Source: Mesorhizobium sp. LHD-90
Lineage (GTDB): Bacteria; Pseudomonadota; Alphaproteobacteria; Rhizobiales; Rhizobiaceae
Direction of reading: 5' to 3'
Length of the DNA: 64,000 nucleotides
Assembly: GCF_030929505.1 (NCBI RefSeq)
Contig: NZ_JAVFVV010000013.1
Location: 62,001 to 126,000 of the forward strand
Both the position numbers and the translations under genes were made by a program. Each line of letters opens with the position of its first letter. Position 1 is the stretch's first letter. Below, piece after piece: positions 63,302 through 64,000 of this stretch. The notes beneath the pieces were generated by a model. It was given only the letters and a program-made list of their open reading frames with translations. It did not search any database and had not been told where the DNA came from.

Positions 63302-64000
63302 ATGCGGGCATTTGAGGGTCGAGCCGGCAGTGCGTTGTGCGCGCTGCGCAAGGTGGTCGCTGTCGCCGCAATCCCGCTTTTGGTCGCGGGTTGCTTTCCG
63401 AGCACCGGTCCGGGAATCAATGCGATTGTCGCCGCCTCGTCGAACAAGGCCAACACCAGCTACCGGCAAAAGCAGAAGGCCGTCTTCGACATCGTCGACA
63501 TGGACCAGAATGTGGCGTCGATCGTATCGGCCTATCGCAGCCCGTCGTTCAACAAGACGTTCGGGCTGGGCGGAGGCGGCGGCAACCCGACCATCGGCGT
63601 CGGCGACATCGTGCAGATCACCATCTTCGAGGCGGGTCCCGACGGCCTGTTCTCGACGCAGGACAACAAGGCGACCAATGTCACCGTCACCGTGCAGCCG
63701 GACGGCCGCGCGCCGGTGCCCTATATCGGCTCCGTGCAGTTCGCCGGCAACACGCTGGAATCGGTGCGAGGTTCGATCGTCGAGGCGCTGAAGACGCGCG
63801 CCGTCGAGCCGGACGTCATCGTCACGCTGTCGGAAAACGCCTCGCGCACGGTCGCCGTCAACGGCGTGGTCGGCAAGCCCTCCCTGGTCCCGCTCGGGCT
63901 TTCGGGCGAACGCCTGACCGAGGTGATCGCCAAGGCCGGCGGCCCCACCAACCCGCCTTACGACACTTTCGTGACGCTGACACGCGGCGGCAGGACCGGC
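63302..64000 (+). CDS. polysaccharide export outer-membrane lipoprotein (3' end cut by window edge)
   Basis: About 233 codons of a Wza/ExoF-like polysaccharide biosynthesis/export protein. A lipoprotein signal is clear: VVAVAAIPLLVAGCF with the lipid-anchor Cys near 32. The export domain begins with NPTIGVGDIVQITIFEAGPDG (about 98-118), then VTVTVQPDGRAPVPYIGSVQFAGNTLESV. A SLBB-type domain starts with VNGVVGKPSLVPLGLSGERLTEVIAKAGGP. It forms the outer-membrane channel of capsule or EPS secretion. ATG 63302; downstream exo/cps genes lie outside the window. Confidence 0.88.
   Translation, partial: MRAFEGRAGSALCALRKVVAVAAIPLLVAGCFPSTGPGINAIVAASSNKANTSYRQKQKAVFDIVDMDQNVASIVSAYRSPSFNKTFGLGGGGGNPTIGVGDIVQITIFEAGPDGLFSTQDNKATNVTVTVQPDGRAPVPYIGSVQFAGNTLESVRGSIVEALKTRAVEPDVIVTLSENASRTVAVNGVVGKPSLVPLGLSGERLTEVIAKAGGPTNPPYDTFVTLTRGGRTG

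Overview
The window is a high-GC stretch of an alphaproteobacterial chromosome. It most likely comes from a Mesorhizobium-like member of the Rhizobiales. The evidence is an irr regulator beside fabA-fabB-fabI, a malic enzyme with a phosphotransacetylase-like tail divergent from mutS, small proteins typical of the group (DUF982, DUF6356, DUF4260), and many short palindromic intergenic elements of the rhizobial mosaic type. No rRNA, tRNA, CRISPR array, insertion sequence or prophage was recognised. Almost all of it is housekeeping or ordinary metabolic DNA with a few accessory insertions.

Layout. 1-4.5 kb: mutS (cut by the left edge) divergent from maeB. 4.5-7.0 kb: an accessory island of lower GC with a translationally coupled gene pair (a winged-helix-like protein and a winged-helix plus HEPN-like protein) and a DUF559 nuclease-fold gene, embedded in four copies of one palindromic repeat, two of them inverted around the island. 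7-16.7 kb: small proteins, a PfkB kinase, a CysZ-like membrane protein, a PEP mutase family enzyme, a tightly overlapping five-gene chain (moeB, GNAT, aconitase X large and small subunits, GNAT), a periplasmic cyclic-nucleotide phosphodiesterase and a D-2-hydroxyacid dehydrogenase. 16.7-21 kb: SH3 protein, DUF4260, irr, and fabA-fabB-fabI for anaerobic-type unsaturated fatty acid synthesis. 21-30.4 kb: RNA and nucleotide functions (RsmC-like methyltransferase, pnp, rpsO, dut), an Lrp regulator, an EgtC-like amidotransferase and lldD-type oxidase. 30.6-40 kb: an ArsR-SRPBCC-GST operon, prfC, an M23 peptidase, a HAD phosphatase, a LOG family protein and dapD.

40.2-43 kb holds a second accessory gene, an unusual fusion of an uncharacterised N-terminal region, a zinc ribbon and a gamma-glutamylcyclotransferase domain, followed by two small membrane protein genes. 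43.2-50.2 kb is a sugar or sugar-acid catabolic cluster: D-2-hydroxyacid dehydrogenase, FCD-type GntR regulator, enolase-superfamily dehydratase, two TIM-barrel epimerases and a Gfo/Idh/MocA oxidoreductase. Two FadR-like operator palindromes lie in the divergent promoter between the epimerases, so the GntR protein is the natural candidate regulator.

50.4-57 kb carries cell-envelope genes (RlpA, UppP, MepA), QueG and two extended SDR proteins. At 57.1-57.7 kb a methylglyoxal synthase gene is broken: its 5' part is missing, it has a frameshift, and its 3' end runs into a nested palindromic element lying directly before glk. A RelE/HigA-type toxin-antitoxin pair follows glk, then an MsbA-like ABC exporter, dapB and gpmA as one run. 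The right edge cuts a polysaccharide export lipoprotein gene.
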